A stretch of 64,000 nucleotides of DNA from an uncultured SAR86 cluster bacterium (GCA_905181595.1 CAJIYI010000001.1:277938-341937), one strand, 5' to 3'; shown: positions 1 to 9,666, counted from the stretch's first letter. The notes: generated from the letters alone by a model not told the origin. Numbers and translations: made by a program.

Positions 1-1079
1 CCACAAATTATTGACGATACAGTCATGGGAGCAACATTCAATCCTGGATATGCCCAAGCATACTGGTTTGAGACTAATGACCCTCTGCAAAATTCTATTT
101 TACAAGCAGTTCAAGCATTTAATGGAATATTGAAATTTTTGATAAAAAAGAAGTTGGCCTGGTGGCACTCTCTAAAAAGAAAGATAAATTAATATTAAAT
201 GTTAGTGATTCAGTTTCTTCGAGTAAATACTACCTTTACGATTTAGAAAAAAATCAAATGAAGTATTTGCTTACTATGTGGCCTGAAATCGATGATGCTG
301 GGCTTGAAGCTGAAGTGCCATTTAATTTTGTAAACTCTGATGGTGTAACCATTCATGGTTACTACACAAGAGCAAAGGATCAGATAGAGGGTCAAAAAGC
401 TCCAATGATTGTTGTGCCACATGGCGGACCTCATGCAAGAGATACTTGGGGGTTTGATCCAGATACTCATATATTTTCACAAGCTGGATACGCTGTACTA
501 AAAGTGAACTTTAGGGGCTCCACTGGTTATGGAAAAGAATTTACTAAATTGGGCTTTGGAGAATGGGGCGGAGATACTCAGCAAGACATTATAGAAGCAA
601 CCGAATGGGCAATTGCACAAGGCATAGCTGATGCAGAAAAAATTGGTATTTATGGTGGAAGTTTTGGTGGATACTCTGCTGCAATGGCTCCTATGTTAAG
701 ACCTGATTTATATAAATCATCAGTTGCATACATTGGGGTATTTGATTTAGAGATGCTCTATAACGAGGGTGATATTAGAGGGATAAAATGGGGCGGTAAA
801 TATTTAGATAAAACTTTGGGTCAGGACCCAGAAAAAATTAAGGAAATGTCACCTGTTCATCAAGCACATAAACTTCAAGCGCCAATGATCATTGTTTCAG
901 GCAAGGAGGACCAAAGAGCGCCCATAGAGCATGCTTATGCTTTAGCAGATGCTTTAGAGAAAGCCGGAAAAGAACATGAATTAATTATTGTTCCAAAGGA
1001 AGGACATGGCTTCAGAAAACCTGAAAATAGATTAATGCTTTATAAAAAAATGCTAGAGCACTTCGACAGTACTCTGTAA
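1..1079 (+). CDS. S9-family prolyl oligopeptidase / acylaminoacyl peptidase, C-terminal part
   Basis: This is the C-terminal alpha/beta-hydrolase domain of a serine peptidase of family S9 that cleaves short peptides or acyl-peptides. The 5' part lies outside the window. The nucleophile motif GGSFGGYS has its Ser codon near 660, the acid is in SGKEDQRAP near 909, and the His is in EGHGF near 1005. Bases 1-120 read in frame 1 (PGYAQAYWFETNDP), while the rest reads in frame 3 (WNIEIFDKKEVG from 123), so one base seems to be missing near 121. Bases 162-164 (GTG) are an internal codon of this gene and not its true start. The substrate cannot be told from sequence. Confidence 0.88.
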
Positions 1080-1086
1080 ATATAAT

Positions 1087-1432
1087 TGGTGGAGGCGGCG
1101 GGAATTGAACCCGCGTCCGTTAGTTCTTCAACCTGACTTCTACATGCTTAGCTCACTCTTTGTGTTTCGCCTTAGTGACCCGAAGAGCAGGGTGCTAGAG
1201 ACTAGTCTAGTTAGATTTTACGTTACTGCGTTTAGACACCACAGCAAAGCTAGACTATGTATTTTGCCAATGCTTCGAACCATAGACAATTCTTGCATTG
1301 GTTAGCCTAAGCGGCTAAAGCGTAGTTGTCGTTTTCTGCAACTAATTTTTTTGTAGTATGTTTTACAAGAGTTACCACAATCTTGGCATGCGCTTTGGAA
1401 TCCAATAAAAACGTCGAACCCAATTCGCCCCC
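1087..1432 (-). ncRNA. ssrA: transfer-messenger RNA (tmRNA)
   Basis: tmRNA rescues stalled ribosomes together with SmpB. On the minus strand the 5' end reads GGGGGCGAATTGGGTTCGAC and the 3' end has the T-arm-like GGTTCAATTCCCGCC followed by the acceptor end and an encoded CCA at 1087-1089. The two ends pair over seven bases (1432-1426 with the strand before ACCA, including one G-U). The length is 346 nt, usual for a one-piece proteobacterial tmRNA. It lies 28 nt downstream of smpB on the same strand. The 1105-1305 open frame on the other strand is chance. Confidence 0.96.
1307..1339 (-). other. tmRNA tag-peptide reading frame (AENDNYALAA)
   Basis: Inside the tmRNA the minus strand reads GCA GAA AAC GAC AAC TAC GCT TTA GCC GCT TAG. 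It encodes AENDNYALAA, with the ALAA end that ClpXP and ClpAP recognise. The upstream TAGTT is close to the TAGTC before the E. coli resume codon, which places the GCA resume codon at 1337-1339. The E. coli tag is ANDENYALAA, so the residues are nearly the same but reordered in the middle. Confidence 0.88.
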
Positions 1433-1444
1433 ATGGGGTGAAAG

Positions 1445-1450
1445 ATTATA
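1445..1450 (-). promoter_or_regulatory. -10 box of the ssrA promoter
   Basis: A perfect TATAAT on the minus strand lies in the 28-nt gap between the smpB stop and the mature tmRNA 5' end at 1432. A start about seven bases downstream would leave a short 5' leader to be trimmed. No good -35 is visible at the right spacing (TTCTAA near 1468-1473 is weak). Confidence 0.55.
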
Positions 1451-1460
1451 TAGGAATTGC

Positions 1461-1925
1461 TTAACGATTAGAATTTTTTAAAATTCTTTGTTTTTCTCTG
1501 TTCCAATCTCTTTGCTTCACATCTTCCCTTTGGTCGTAGGTTTTTTTGCCTTTTCCAATAGCAATATCGCACTTAATTTTATTTTCTTTCCAGTAAACCA
1601 TGGTCAGAACACAAGTAAGTCCTTGAAGAGCAACAGAATCAAGAATTTTATTTATTTCTTTCTTATTAAGCAGTAGTTTTCTAGAGCGAGTTGGGTCGAT
1701 GCTTTCATGCATTAATGATGCTGGTGGATCAATTTTCAAGCCGATCACCCAGGCTTCATTATTTTTTAGGGTCACGTAGGAATCCTTGACATCGACTTTG
1801 CCATCCCTCAGTCCTTTGACTTCCCAACCTTCTAGGACAATTCCAGCTTGATATTTATCTGTTAAATGATAGTTTCTTGCAGCATTTTTGTTTTTGACGA
1901 TGATATTATTGTTTGCAGCTTTCAT
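1461..1925 (-). CDS. smpB: SsrA-binding protein SmpB
   Basis: SmpB binds the tRNA-like part of tmRNA and places it in the A site of stalled ribosomes. The 154-residue protein has the family core ARNYHLTDKYQAGIVLEGWE, KGLRDGKV and DSYV, and the basic tail KKTYDQREDVKQRDWNREKQ that enters the mRNA channel. The ATG at 1925 is preferred over an in-frame ATG at 1988, because homology begins at MKAANNNIIVKNK and the longer form would run into the next gene. It sits just upstream of ssrA on the same strand, so both partners of trans-translation are together. Confidence 0.96.
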   Translation of the reverse strand: MKAANNNIIVKNKNAARNYHLTDKYQAGIVLEGWEVKGLRDGKVDVKDSYVTLKNNEAWVIGLKIDPPASLMHESIDPTRSRKLLLNKKEINKILDSVALQGLTCVLTMVYWKENKIKCDIAIGKGKKTYDQREDVKQRDWNREKQRILKNSNR

Positions 1926-1982
1926 ATTAAGTATCGTAATTATGAATCTGTTAAATCTATTTGCAAACTTTGAGGATTTTTT

Positions 1983-2420
1983 ATGCAAGAAACTAAAGTT
2001 ACTCTAATCTATTTTGGCCTAAGTTTATTTGTTTTTTTGGCTTTGATTCCATGGATTTTGAATATCGAGCATGGATTGATGTCCATCAAAGCATTTGGTA
2101 TTTATGGAGGGATTGTGATTGCATTTTTAGGAGGTTTTATTTGGGGGTGGGATGATCAAACTAACTCATCATTTAATCTTTGGTATGCAATAGGGTTTTC
2201 ATTATTGGGACTATCTACAGCCTTACTTGCCCATACTTATATTGCATTAAGTTTAATTTCAATAGTTTTTAGTTTACAACTCTTTTTATACTTCGAAAGT
2301 AAACGAAGCGAGTATTATAAAAACAGCAATAAATACGCAGACGCAAGAAATTTAATTACAAACTTGGTTACAATATGTTGCATAACGTTATTAGCTTTTA
2401 TTTTTAACCCTTACACATAA
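1983..2420 (+). CDS. DUF3429-like integral membrane protein
   Basis: This is a 145-residue protein with about four to five hydrophobic segments. The piece YGGIVIAFLGGFIWGWDD matches the conserved YGAxILSFLGGxxWG motif of DUF3429 proteins, which is why I place it there. The family function is unknown. The gene starts 58 bp upstream of the smpB start and on the opposite strand, then is followed after 7 bp by the transporter gene, with which it is probably co-transcribed. Confidence 0.68.
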   Translation: MQETKVTLIYFGLSLFVFLALIPWILNIEHGLMSIKAFGIYGGIVIAFLGGFIWGWDDQTNSSFNLWYAIGFSLLGLSTALLAHTYIALSLISIVFSLQLFLYFESKRSEYYKNSNKYADARNLITNLVTICCITLLAFIFNPYT

Positions 2421-2427
2421 TTTCAAT

Positions 2428-3786
2428 ATGAATATCAATCCTTCTAGCTCTGTCAGTGAATCTATTTCATGGGTTGGTAAGTGGACTTTTGTCTTGGCTG
2501 CAGCAGGCTCAGCAGTTGGTTTGGGGAATATTTGGGGCTTTCCTTACAAAGCAGGAACCGAAGGCGGTAGTGCTTTTGTTTTAATTTACTTGGGCTGCAT
2601 CCTGGTTGTTGGGTTACCAATCATGATGGCTGAAATTATGATTGGAAGGCGAGCTCGAAAAAGCCCAGTCAATGCCATGAAAATTGCTGCTATGGATTCT
2701 GGGCAAAGCTCTAAATGGCAAGCAGTAGGATGGGGTGGATTGGTATCAGGAATTCTTATACTTTCTTTTTACAGTGTTATAGCTGGCATTTGTTTGAATT
2801 ACATAGGCATTGCTGCAATGCCAAACACAAGCATTTCTTCTGTTGAACAATTTAACCTAGTCACTGCTTCAGCACCTAGATTGCTATTCTGGCATACAGT
2901 CTTTATTGGATTTAATATTGCGATTCTTGCTGCTGGAGTGATCGGGGGCATCGAGCGGATGGTTCGCTTATTGATGCCAACATTATTTGTTCTTATGATA
3001 ATCATGGTCATTAATGCCATGATTAATGGTGACTTTATTAGAGGCTTAAGTTTCTTGTTTTCACCTAATTTTTCTGACGTTGATGCAACAACTTTTTTAA
3101 GGGCTATGGGACAAGCATTTTTTAGCTTAAGTCTCGGTATGGGCTCAATCATGTGCTACGGATCTTACATGCCAAAAGAAGAAAATATTTTTAAAACATC
3201 TCTTACCGTTGCCGGCTTGGATACCCTGATTGCCATCTTGGCAGGCTTAGCTATTTTCCCAATTATTTTTGCTTACGGCATGGAGCCAGAAGCTGGACCA
3301 GGTCTAGTATTTATAAGTCTATTATCAGTTTTTGTAGATATGCCATTTGGTAATATTTTAGGCCCAGCATTTTTTACTTTACTATCTATTGCAGCACTTA
3401 GTAGTGCGATCTCACTGCTTGAACCAAGCGTCGCTTATTTTGAAGAAGAAAAAATTACATCACGCTTTACTGCAGCCATGAGCCTAGGATTGTTGGCATG
3501 GTTTATTGGTTTAGGAAGTGTATTAAGCTTTAATGAGTGGTCTGATAAAGCTTTTATTGGAGATTTAAATTTTCTTGATTCAATAGATTATCTTGCAAAC
3601 CAATTCCTGATGCCAATAGGCGGAATGATGGTAGCAATATTTGCAGGCTGGTTCTTAAAACCAGATCTTGCCTTGGATGAATTTTCTGGCATTCAGCTAA
3701 AAGTTTTTAATACTTGGAGATTTTTTATTCGATTTATTTCTCCAACATTGGTTGCAGCAGTATTTATATACCAATTAACTTCATAA
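2428..3786 (+). CDS. Sodium-dependent transporter, NSS/SNF family
   Basis: This is a secondary transporter of the neurotransmitter:sodium symporter family that takes up amino acids or related amines with Na+. The N-terminal signature GSAVGLGNIWGFPYKAGTEGG (residues about 28-48) forms the unwound first helix with the Na+ and substrate sites. About eleven hydrophobic helices fit in 452 residues, usual for bacterial members. The substrate cannot be assigned. It lies between the DUF3429 gene and ratA with only 3-7 bp gaps, so it shares their transcript. Confidence 0.92.
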   Translation: MNINPSSSVSESISWVGKWTFVLAAAGSAVGLGNIWGFPYKAGTEGGSAFVLIYLGCILVVGLPIMMAEIMIGRRARKSPVNAMKIAAMDSGQSSKWQAVGWGGLVSGILILSFYSVIAGICLNYIGIAAMPNTSISSVEQFNLVTASAPRLLFWHTVFIGFNIAILAAGVIGGIERMVRLLMPTLFVLMIIMVINAMINGDFIRGLSFLFSPNFSDVDATTFLRAMGQAFFSLSLGMGSIMCYGSYMPKEENIFKTSLTVAGLDTLIAILAGLAIFPIIFAYGMEPEAGPGLVFISLLSVFVDMPFGNILGPAFFTLLSIAALSSAISLLEPSVAYFEEEKITSRFTAAMSLGLLAWFIGLGSVLSFNEWSDKAFIGDLNFLDSIDYLANQFLMPIGGMMVAIFAGWFLKPDLALDEFSGIQLKVFNTWRFFIRFISPTLVAAVFIYQLTS

Positions 3787-3789
3787 AAT

Positions 3790-4215
3790 ATGCCTCAGAA
3801 TTTTGAGCGGTCTCAGAAATTTTTCGCTGAACCTGAATCTATTCTTGAGTTAATTAATAACTTTGAGGTTTATAAAACATTTTTACCTGGTTGCCTTGAA
3901 TCAAAGAGACTGTCATCTAACTCTGAAACACAGGTTAGAGGGTTGCTTGTATTTGGACTGCTTAATAAAACCTATGAATTTGAATCTGAAAATCAGACAG
4001 ATGGATATGAGGTTCAAATCAAACAGGTCAAAGGACCGTTCACGCAGTTTTCTGCTTCATGGTCTCTTTCTTTATCTGAGCCAGGGATCACGGAAGTTCA
4101 TTTCAGCGCCAGTTTCAAGCTACCATTTTTCTTAAAATTTTTTGCAAGACAAAGTGCTATTGATGCGATGGGTAATAAATTTTTAAATGCATTTGCAGAG
4201 CAGCTATCCAAATGA
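3790..4215 (+). CDS. ratA: RatA / COQ10-type START-domain protein
   Basis: This 141-residue protein has a single SRPBCC (START-like) fold related to yeast Coq10 and E. coli RatA (YfjG). It opens with a short basic segment, then FFAEPESILELINNFEVYKTFLPGC, the usual start of this family. Coq10 relatives bind ubiquinone, and E. coli RatA was reported to inhibit 70S ribosome assembly, so the physiological role is debated. The gene is next to smpB and overlaps ratB by 4 bp (ATGA), the common gammaproteobacterial arrangement. Confidence 0.88.
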   Translation: MPQNFERSQKFFAEPESILELINNFEVYKTFLPGCLESKRLSSNSETQVRGLLVFGLLNKTYEFESENQTDGYEVQIKQVKGPFTQFSASWSLSLSEPGITEVHFSASFKLPFFLKFFARQSAIDAMGNKFLNAFAEQLSK

Positions 4216-4505
4216 AGATCTACTTTTCATTATTAGGCTTGCAGGGAATAGCATTTCAAGAATTAGATGTTTCTGAGAGCATAACGGCACAAGAAGTACT
4301 TGAACTTCCTAAAATAAAAGAGCTTTTAGACGATGAAACGTTTGAGTTTAAAATTGGAGTTAATAGCGTGGCACTTGATGGAAAATATAAAGCATTACCG
4401 CAAAATTATAGGATGTCAGATGGTGAAAGGCTTGAGGTTTATAAGCCTTTGAGTCAAGATCCAAAAGAAAGAAGAAAAGCTAAAGCTGACCTGAAAGAAT
4501 CTTAA
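4212..4505 (+). CDS. ratB: RatB / RnfH family ubiquitin-like protein
   Basis: This 97-residue beta-grasp protein of the RnfH family (E. coli RatB, YfjF) shows the family's characteristic hydrophobic strand pattern and the end segment RMSDGERLEVYKPLSQDPKE followed by RRKAKAD. The molecular role is not established, and pairing with RatA suggests they act together. It starts inside the ratA stop codon and its own stop overlaps the stop of bamE, which runs the other way. Confidence 0.88.
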   Translation: MKIYFSLLGLQGIAFQELDVSESITAQEVLELPKIKELLDDETFEFKIGVNSVALDGKYKALPQNYRMSDGERLEVYKPLSQDPKERRKAKADLKES

Positions 4506-4843
4506 CTTTCTTCTGGGTTGGTCTCTTCTATGACCCAGCTATCAAGCTTATTTTGCTTATCAAATATTAGAAATAATTTCTTTTCTAGAATTACCATCTC
4601 TCCAACCTTTACAGAGTAAAAGTAATCCCATCTTTGTTGGTGAATTGGACTTTTTAGTAGGGGAGTCCCCAGAAGATATTGAACTTGGTCTTTTGATAGG
4701 CCTTGAGTGAGTTGTTCCACATCTTTATCTTCTATAATATTCCCCTGAAGCACAGGGACCTTATAGGGTGAAAAAGTTGAGCATCCAAATCCCGCTGAAA
4801 TCAGGAGAAAAGTTATGAAAAAGGTTTTGGTTAATTGCTTCAT
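4502..4843 (-). CDS. bamE: Outer membrane assembly lipoprotein BamE (SmpA/OmlA)
   Basis: BamE is a small lipoprotein of the BAM complex that inserts beta-barrel proteins into the outer membrane. The 113-residue product has a signal peptide with a lipobox ending GFGC (Cys near residue 21), followed by the family core QLTQGLSKDQVQYLLGTPLL and RWDYFYSV. It is divergent from fur (45 bp between starts) and converges on ratB with a 4-bp overlap, the same neighbours as in many Gammaproteobacteria. Confidence 0.93.
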   Translation of the reverse strand: MKQLTKTFFITFLLISAGFGCSTFSPYKVPVLQGNIIEDKDVEQLTQGLSKDQVQYLLGTPLLKSPIHQQRWDYFYSVKVGEMVILEKKLFLIFDKQNKLDSWVIEETNPEES

Positions 4844-4888
4844 GAGATGATTTGATTATACTTTGAAAGAGGATACAAGGAAAAGTTC

Positions 4889-5296
4889 ATGAGTAAAGAA
4901 AATACTGAATTAAAAAAAGCTGGTTTAAAGGCAACGCTTCCAAGAATTAGGATTCTAGAAGCTCTTGAATCCAGTGAGAACCGCCATTTAAGTGCTGAAG
5001 AAATATATAAGCAGCTTATTATTTCTGGTGAGGACGTCGGCCTAGCGACTATTTATCGAGTTCTAACTCAGTTTGAATCAGCGGGGATAGTTATGCGACA
5101 TAACTTTGAAGAAGGTCACGCTGTCTATGAAATTACTCCTGATGACCATCATGACCATATGGTGTGTTTGGAAACTGGCAAGGTAATTGAATTTCATGAT
5201 GAACTTATTGAAAAGCGTCAAGAAGAAATTGCAAAAGAAATGGGCTATGAGATAGTGGATCACAGCATGGTTCTTTATGTAAAACCAATTAAATAA
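4889..5296 (+). CDS. fur: Ferric uptake regulator Fur
   Basis: Fur is the iron-responsive repressor. The 135-residue protein has the winged-helix segment GLKATLPRIRILEAL and DVGLATIYRVLTQFESAGIV, then the metal-binding HHDHMVCLETGKVIEF. Only the first Cys of the E. coli CxxC remains and the C-terminal Cys pair is absent, which matches my recollection of Pseudomonas-type Fur and is not a defect. The gene stands alone between bamE (divergent) and the heat-shock operon. Confidence 0.95.
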   Translation: MSKENTELKKAGLKATLPRIRILEALESSENRHLSAEEIYKQLIISGEDVGLATIYRVLTQFESAGIVMRHNFEEGHAVYEITPDDHHDHMVCLETGKVIEFHDELIEKRQEEIAKEMGYEIVDHSMVLYVKPIK

Positions 5297-5309
5297 TTTC
5301 TTCTAAACC

Positions 5310-5338
5310 CTTGAACTAGGTCTTATTCATCCCAATAT
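5310..5338 (+). promoter_or_regulatory. Sigma-32 (heat-shock) type promoter of grpE-dnaK-dnaJ
   Basis: CTTGAA at 5310-5315 and CCCAATAT at 5331-5338 are 15 bp apart. This is close to the sigma-32 consensus CTTGAA-N13-15-CCCCATnT and fits transcription starting about 5345, shortly before the grpE ATG at 5359. The operon it drives is the classic heat-shock set. This is inferred from sequence only. Confidence 0.7.
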
Positions 5339-5358
5339 ATTTGGTATTGGAATAAATA

Positions 5359-5931
5359 ATGGCTAAAAAAAATAAAACTACAGATAACCCAACTCCAGGG
5401 AATGACGTCCTCGCGGAAGATGTGATGGAGGAATCTGGGATCGAAGACCTAGCAGATGTTGAGGAAGTGATTACGGAAGATGATTCAGTAGAGGACGATG
5501 CCGAAGAAAAAATTCATAATTTAGAAGAGGCCCTCTTAAGATCTAGGGCTGAGCTCGATAATGCCTTGAAGAGAAGTGTTGCAGATATTGAAAAAGCTCA
5601 TAAATATGGTGTTGAGAGATTGTTAAATGAGCTATTGCCAGTAGTGGATAATCTTGAGCATGCATTGAAGAATTTTTCTGATGAATCATCTGCTGAAGAT
5701 AAGGAAGGCGTTGAATTGACTTTAAAATCATTTGAGTCAGCACTTGATAAATTTGGTATTAGACCCATCTATCCAATTAACGAACAATTTGATCCAGTTA
5801 AACACGAGGCTGTAATGACCTCACAGGATCCAGAGAAAGAAAATAATGAAATTGAAAATATATTTCAAAGAGGATGGGAGCTTCATGAGCGAGTCGTAAG
5901 ACCAGCCAGAGTCTCCGTCATAAAAAATTAA
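5359..5931 (+). CDS. grpE: Nucleotide exchange factor GrpE
   Basis: GrpE releases ADP from DnaK. The 190-residue protein begins with a long acidic, disordered region (about residues 15-50), then a coiled-coil helix (IHNLEEALLRSRAELDNALK), and the beta domain with NEQFDPVKHEAVM and GWELHERVVRPARVSV. The length and layout are usual. It is first in the grpE-dnaK-dnaJ operon behind a sigma-32-type promoter, and the gap to dnaK is 18 bp with a purine-rich ribosome site. Confidence 0.97.
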   Translation: MAKKNKTTDNPTPGNDVLAEDVMEESGIEDLADVEEVITEDDSVEDDAEEKIHNLEEALLRSRAELDNALKRSVADIEKAHKYGVERLLNELLPVVDNLEHALKNFSDESSAEDKEGVELTLKSFESALDKFGIRPIYPINEQFDPVKHEAVMTSQDPEKENNEIENIFQRGWELHERVVRPARVSVIKN

Positions 5932-5949
5932 AATATTAGGAAAAAAAAT

Positions 5950-7875
5950 ATGTCAAAAATAATAGGAATAGATTTAGGAACAACAAATAGTTGTTTAGCA
6001 GTTGTAGAGGGCCAACAACCCAAGGTAATTGAAAATGCAGAAGGCGGAAGAACCACCCCGTCAGTCATTGGCTATGCAGATGACAATGAGGTGCTAGTTG
6101 GAGCCCCAGCTAGACGTCAGTCAATAACCAATCCTGAAAAAACTTTGTATGCAATCAAGAGATTGATTGGCCGTAGATTTGAGGATGATGTTGTGAAGAA
6201 AGATATGGACATGGTCCCTTATCAAATTATTAAAGCTGATAATGGAGACGCCTGGGTTCAAGTGGACGATAAGAAACTTGCACCTCCCCAAATCTCTGCT
6301 GAAATTCTCAAGAAATTAAAAAAGACTGCCGAAGAGTATTTAGGGCATGAAGTCACAGAAGCTGTTATTACTGTGCCGGCATACTTTAATGATTCCCAGA
6401 GGCAGGCAACGAAGGATGCTGGTAAAATAGCAGGGCTGGAAGTAAAAAGAATTATTAATGAACCTACCGCTGCAGCCTTAGCCTATGGTCTTGATAAGCA
6501 CACAGGTGATTCTGTGGTTGCTGTTTATGATCTAGGTGGTGGAACTTTTGATATTTCTATAATTGAAATCTCAGAAGTTGATGGAGAGCATCAATTTGAA
6601 GTGCTTGCTACAAATGGAGATACCTTTCTGGGAGGAGAGGATTTTGATCTGAAATTAATAGATTACTTTGTTGAAGAGTTTAAAAATGAGTCAGGATTTG
6701 ACTTAAAAAGCGATCCTATGGCCCTTCAAAGATTAAAAGAAGCAGCAGAAAAAGCAAAAATTGAATTATCTTCTTCTGATCAAACTGAAATAAATTTGCC
6801 ATACATAACAGCAGATAGTTCTGGCCCGAAACATTTTGTCCATAAAATTACAAAAGCGAAGCTTGAATCTCTTGTTGAGGATCTTGTGGATAGAACTCTA
6901 GCGCCATTAAAGCTAGCCCTTGAGGATGCTAAATTATCAATTAATGATATCAATGAGATTTTGTTAGTCGGTGGTCAGACTAGAATGCCGATGGTGCAAC
7001 AAAAAGTTAAGGACTTTTTTGGCAAGGAGCCAAGAAAAGACTTGAATCCTGATGAAGCAGTAGCAGTTGGTGCAGCAATTCAGGGGTCAGTGCTGTCAGG
7101 TGACACAAAAGATGTATTGCTTTTAGATGTGACGCCTCTCACCCTTGGCATAGAGACTCTAGGCGGAATTGCTACTCCATTAATTGAAAAGAATACTACG
7201 ATACCAACCCAAAAATCACAGGTATTTTCAACAGCCGAAGATAATCAATCAGCAGTCACCGTTCATGTTATTCAGGGAGAAAGAAAACAGGCTGCTCAAA
7301 ATAAATCATTGGGTCAATTTAATCTTGCAGATATTCCTCCAGCTTCAAGAGGAACACCGCAAATCGAAGTTTCGTTTGATCTAGATGCTAACGGCATACT
7401 CAATGTTGCAGCCAAAGATAAAAATACTGGTAAAGAGCAATCTATTGTGATTAAAGCTTCGAGTGGATTATCTGATGAAGACATTGAAAAAATGGTTCAA
7501 GATGCCGAAGCCAACGCTGAAGATGATAAGAAATTCGAGAGCCTAGTCCAAGCTAAAAATAATGCAGATATGCTTGTTCACGCAACAAGAAAAACAATTG
7601 AAGAATCTGGAGACAAGATAACTGATGATGAAAAAGCATCAGTTGAGTCTGCAACTGTTAAGCTGGAAGAAGCGATTAAACAAGATAGTCTTGAGTCTAT
7701 AGAGACTGCTTCTAAAGAACTTAATGAGGTATTAACTCCCTTAACTCAAAAATTATATCCACAAGATGAAGCGGGATCAGATCAGGGAGCTAGTGAAGAC
7801 ACTGTTTCCGATGAGAATACAGTTGATGCAGAGTATGAAGAAGTAAAAGAAGAAGAAGCAAAAGAAGAAAAGTAA
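5950..7875 (+). CDS. dnaK: Molecular chaperone DnaK (Hsp70)
   Basis: DnaK is the ATP-driven Hsp70 chaperone. The 641-residue protein has the ATPase phosphate loops [14 protein letters not shown] (residues 4-17) and [13 protein letters not shown], the adenosine motif [11 protein letters not shown], a substrate domain ([17 protein letters not shown]) and a helical lid. The C-terminal end is extremely acidic ([12 protein letters not shown]) where the canonical end is EEVKDKK-like. It forms an operon with grpE and dnaJ, and dnaJ starts 3 bp after its stop. Confidence 0.99.
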   Translation: MSKIIGIDLGTTNSCLAVVEGQQPKVIENAEGGRTTPSVIGYADDNEVLVGAPARRQSITNPEKTLYAIKRLIGRRFEDDVVKKDMDMVPYQIIKADNGDAWVQVDDKKLAPPQISAEILKKLKKTAEEYLGHEVTEAVITVPAYFNDSQRQATKDAGKIAGLEVKRIINEPTAAALAYGLDKHTGDSVVAVYDLGGGTFDISIIEISEVDGEHQFEVLATNGDTFLGGEDFDLKLIDYFVEEFKNESGFDLKSDPMALQRLKEAAEKAKIELSSSDQTEINLPYITADSSGPKHFVHKITKAKLESLVEDLVDRTLAPLKLALEDAKLSINDINEILLVGGQTRMPMVQQKVKDFFGKEPRKDLNPDEAVAVGAAIQGSVLSGDTKDVLLLDVTPLTLGIETLGGIATPLIEKNTTIPTQKSQVFSTAEDNQSAVTVHVIQGERKQAAQNKSLGQFNLADIPPASRGTPQIEVSFDLDANGILNVAAKDKNTGKEQSIVIKASSGLSDEDIEKMVQDAEANAEDDKKFESLVQAKNNADMLVHATRKTIEESGDKITDDEKASVESATVKLEEAIKQDSLESIETASKELNEVLTPLTQKLYPQDEAGSDQGASEDTVSDENTVDAEYEEVKEEEAKEEK

Positions 7876-7878
7876 GCT

Positions 7879-8988
7879 ATGTCACAGAGAGACTATTACG
7901 AGGTCTTAGGGGTCTCTCAAACTGCTTCAGGGCCCGAATTAAAAAAAGCCTTTAAGAAATTAGCCATGAAATATCATCCTGATCGTAATCCGGATGATCC
8001 TCAGGCTGATAAAAAATTTAAAGAAGCTGCAGAAGCATATGAAGTCCTTTCAGACGCTGACAAAAAATCATCTTATGACCAGTTTGGGCATGCTGGTGTT
8101 CAAGGCATGGGCGGCGGCTCTGGTGCTGGTTTTCAAGATTTTAATGTAGGAGATATCTTTGGAGATATCTTTGGTGATGTGTTTGGGGGCAGGGGTTCTT
8201 CTAGGCGTTCTGCTAGAGGTCAAGACCTTCAATACAATCTAGATCTATCATTAAAGGAAGCTATCTTAGGCATCAAAAAAACTATTAAAATTCCTGTCAA
8301 TAAATCCTGTGACGACTGCTCTGGATCCGGAGCAAAACCTGGTTCGTCGCCTATTCCATGCGGTCAATGCAATGGAGTGGGGCAGGTAAGAATGCAGCAA
8401 GGTTTCTTTTCTGTGCAACAACCATGCAATGCATGTCGAGGAGAGGGCCAGATTATTAAAGATCATTGTGGTACTTGCAGGGGTGCAGGGGTCAACGAGG
8501 AAACTAAATCTTTATCTGTTAGTATCCCCGCAGGAGTTGATAACGGCGACAAGGTGAGATTGTCTGGTGAAGGAAGCGCAGCCAGAGGAGGTCCAGCAGG
8601 AGATCTTTATGTTGCTATTCAAGTTATAGCAAATGATATTTTTGAGCGAGATGGACGCGATTTGTATTTTGAGGCACCAATTCCTTTTGATATTGCTATT
8701 CTCGGAGGCTCAATTAATATTCCTGGATTAGAGTCAAAGATTTCATTAAAAATACCTGCCTATACTCAAACAGGCAAAATTTTTAGAATTAAAGGAAAAG
8801 GAGCCTCCTCTGTAAGAGATTCGAGAAGGGGAGATTTAATGTGTCGAGTTGTTGTGGAAACTCCTGTTAATTTATCTAATGCTCAATTGAAAACTTTTAA
8901 AGAATTTGCTGAATCCATAGAATCAGAAAAGCATCATCCGATCAAAGAATCTTTTAATCAATCTGCTGACAAGTTTCACAAAGAATAA
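7879..8988 (+). CDS. dnaJ: Chaperone DnaJ (Hsp40, type I)
   Basis: DnaJ delivers substrates to DnaK and stimulates its ATPase. The 369-residue protein has a J domain with the HPD motif (YHPDRNPDD, residues about 32-40), a Gly/Phe-rich linker (about 70-115), four CxxCxGxG zinc motifs (about 134-210: [32 protein letters not shown]), and the C-terminal substrate domains. All four zinc motifs are intact, so it is a class A Hsp40. Confidence 0.98.
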   Translation: MSQRDYYEVLGVSQTASGPELKKAFKKLAMKYHPDRNPDDPQADKKFKEAAEAYEVLSDADKKSSYDQFGHAGVQGMGGGSGAGFQDFNVGDIFGDIFGDVFGGRGSSRRSARGQDLQYNLDLSLKEAILGIKKTIKIPVNKSCDDCSGSGAKPGSSPIPCGQCNGVGQVRMQQGFFSVQQPCNACRGEGQIIKDHCGTCRGAGVNEETKSLSVSIPAGVDNGDKVRLSGEGSAARGGPAGDLYVAIQVIANDIFERDGRDLYFEAPIPFDIAILGGSINIPGLESKISLKIPAYTQTGKIFRIKGKGASSVRDSRRGDLMCRVVVETPVNLSNAQLKTFKEFAESIESEKHHPIKESFNQSADKFHKE

Positions 8989-8991
8989 AAA

Positions 8992-9666
8992 TTGCATATT
9001 CTTTTAAATGGATACAACGGCAATATGGGCCAATCTATCAGGCATCTATTAGATGAATTCCCTGAGATTACAGTTCAAGATTTTAAAGTAGAAAAAATAG
9101 ATATTGCAACCCCATCTCTTGTAATAGATTTTTCTTCCCCCGATCACTTGTCTGAAATTTTACATACTTGCGTTCATCAAAAATTGCCACTGGTCATAGG
9201 GACGACAGGCTTAAATTCAAATCATCATGAATTGATTGGCAAAGCAAAAAAAACTATCCCAATTTTAATTGGATCCAATATGTCTATTGGTATTGCAACA
9301 CTTAAAAAATCTATTACAAATTTTCTGATGTCTTCGCAAGAGTCATTCTCTTGCAATCTTATTGAAATCCATCATACCCAAAAAGTTGATGCTCCCTCAG
9401 GAACAGCTATTGAAATCATGAAGTTTCTTAAAGATCTGCCTGGTGATAAAATTCAGATGCCTATAAGTGTTAATTCTCATAGGATTGGCAGGGCTTTTGG
9501 AACCCACAGAGTAGAATTTCATAACTCCAGAGAAACTATTTCTTTTCAACACATAGCTCATTCAAGGGATATTTTTGCTTCTGGTGCCATAGCTGCTGCT
9601 CAATGGATTATTTCAAATCCACCCGGACTTTATAGCTTTGATGATTACTTGAACAAAAAACTTTGA
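8992..9666 (+). CDS. dapB: 4-hydroxy-tetrahydrodipicolinate reductase DapB (short form)
   Basis: DapB makes tetrahydrodipicolinate in lysine and diaminopimelate synthesis. It has the NAD(P)-binding GYNGNMGQ, VIDFSSPD and VIGTTGLN, and the catalytic HHTQKVDAPSGTA. At 224 residues it is about 50 shorter than the E. coli enzyme, with the losses mostly between the first strand and VIDFSSPD. The start is a TTG at 8992, because no ATG or GTG lies before the Rossmann motif. It follows dnaJ after 3 bp. The carA gene common after dapB is not here, and rpsB follows instead. Confidence 0.93.
   Translation: MHILLNGYNGNMGQSIRHLLDEFPEITVQDFKVEKIDIATPSLVIDFSSPDHLSEILHTCVHQKLPLVIGTTGLNSNHHELIGKAKKTIPILIGSNMSIGIATLKKSITNFLMSSQESFSCNLIEIHHTQKVDAPSGTAIEIMKFLKDLPGDKIQMPISVNSHRIGRAFGTHRVEFHNSRETISFQHIAHSRDIFASGAIAAAQWIISNPPGLYSFDDYLNKKL

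Noticed and set aside
1105-1305. Open reading frame of 66 codons on the plus strand
   Set aside because: It lies entirely inside the tmRNA gene and shows no protein-family pattern.
5140-5296. Fur lacking the second Cys of CxxC and the C-terminal Cys pair
   Set aside because: Pseudomonas-type Fur has the same change, so it is a normal family variant.
5332-5350. CCAATA-N7-TATTGG inverted repeat near the grpE start, as an RNA thermometer
   Set aside because: Its left arm is inside the sigma-32 -10 box, upstream of the likely transcript start, so it would not be in the mRNA.
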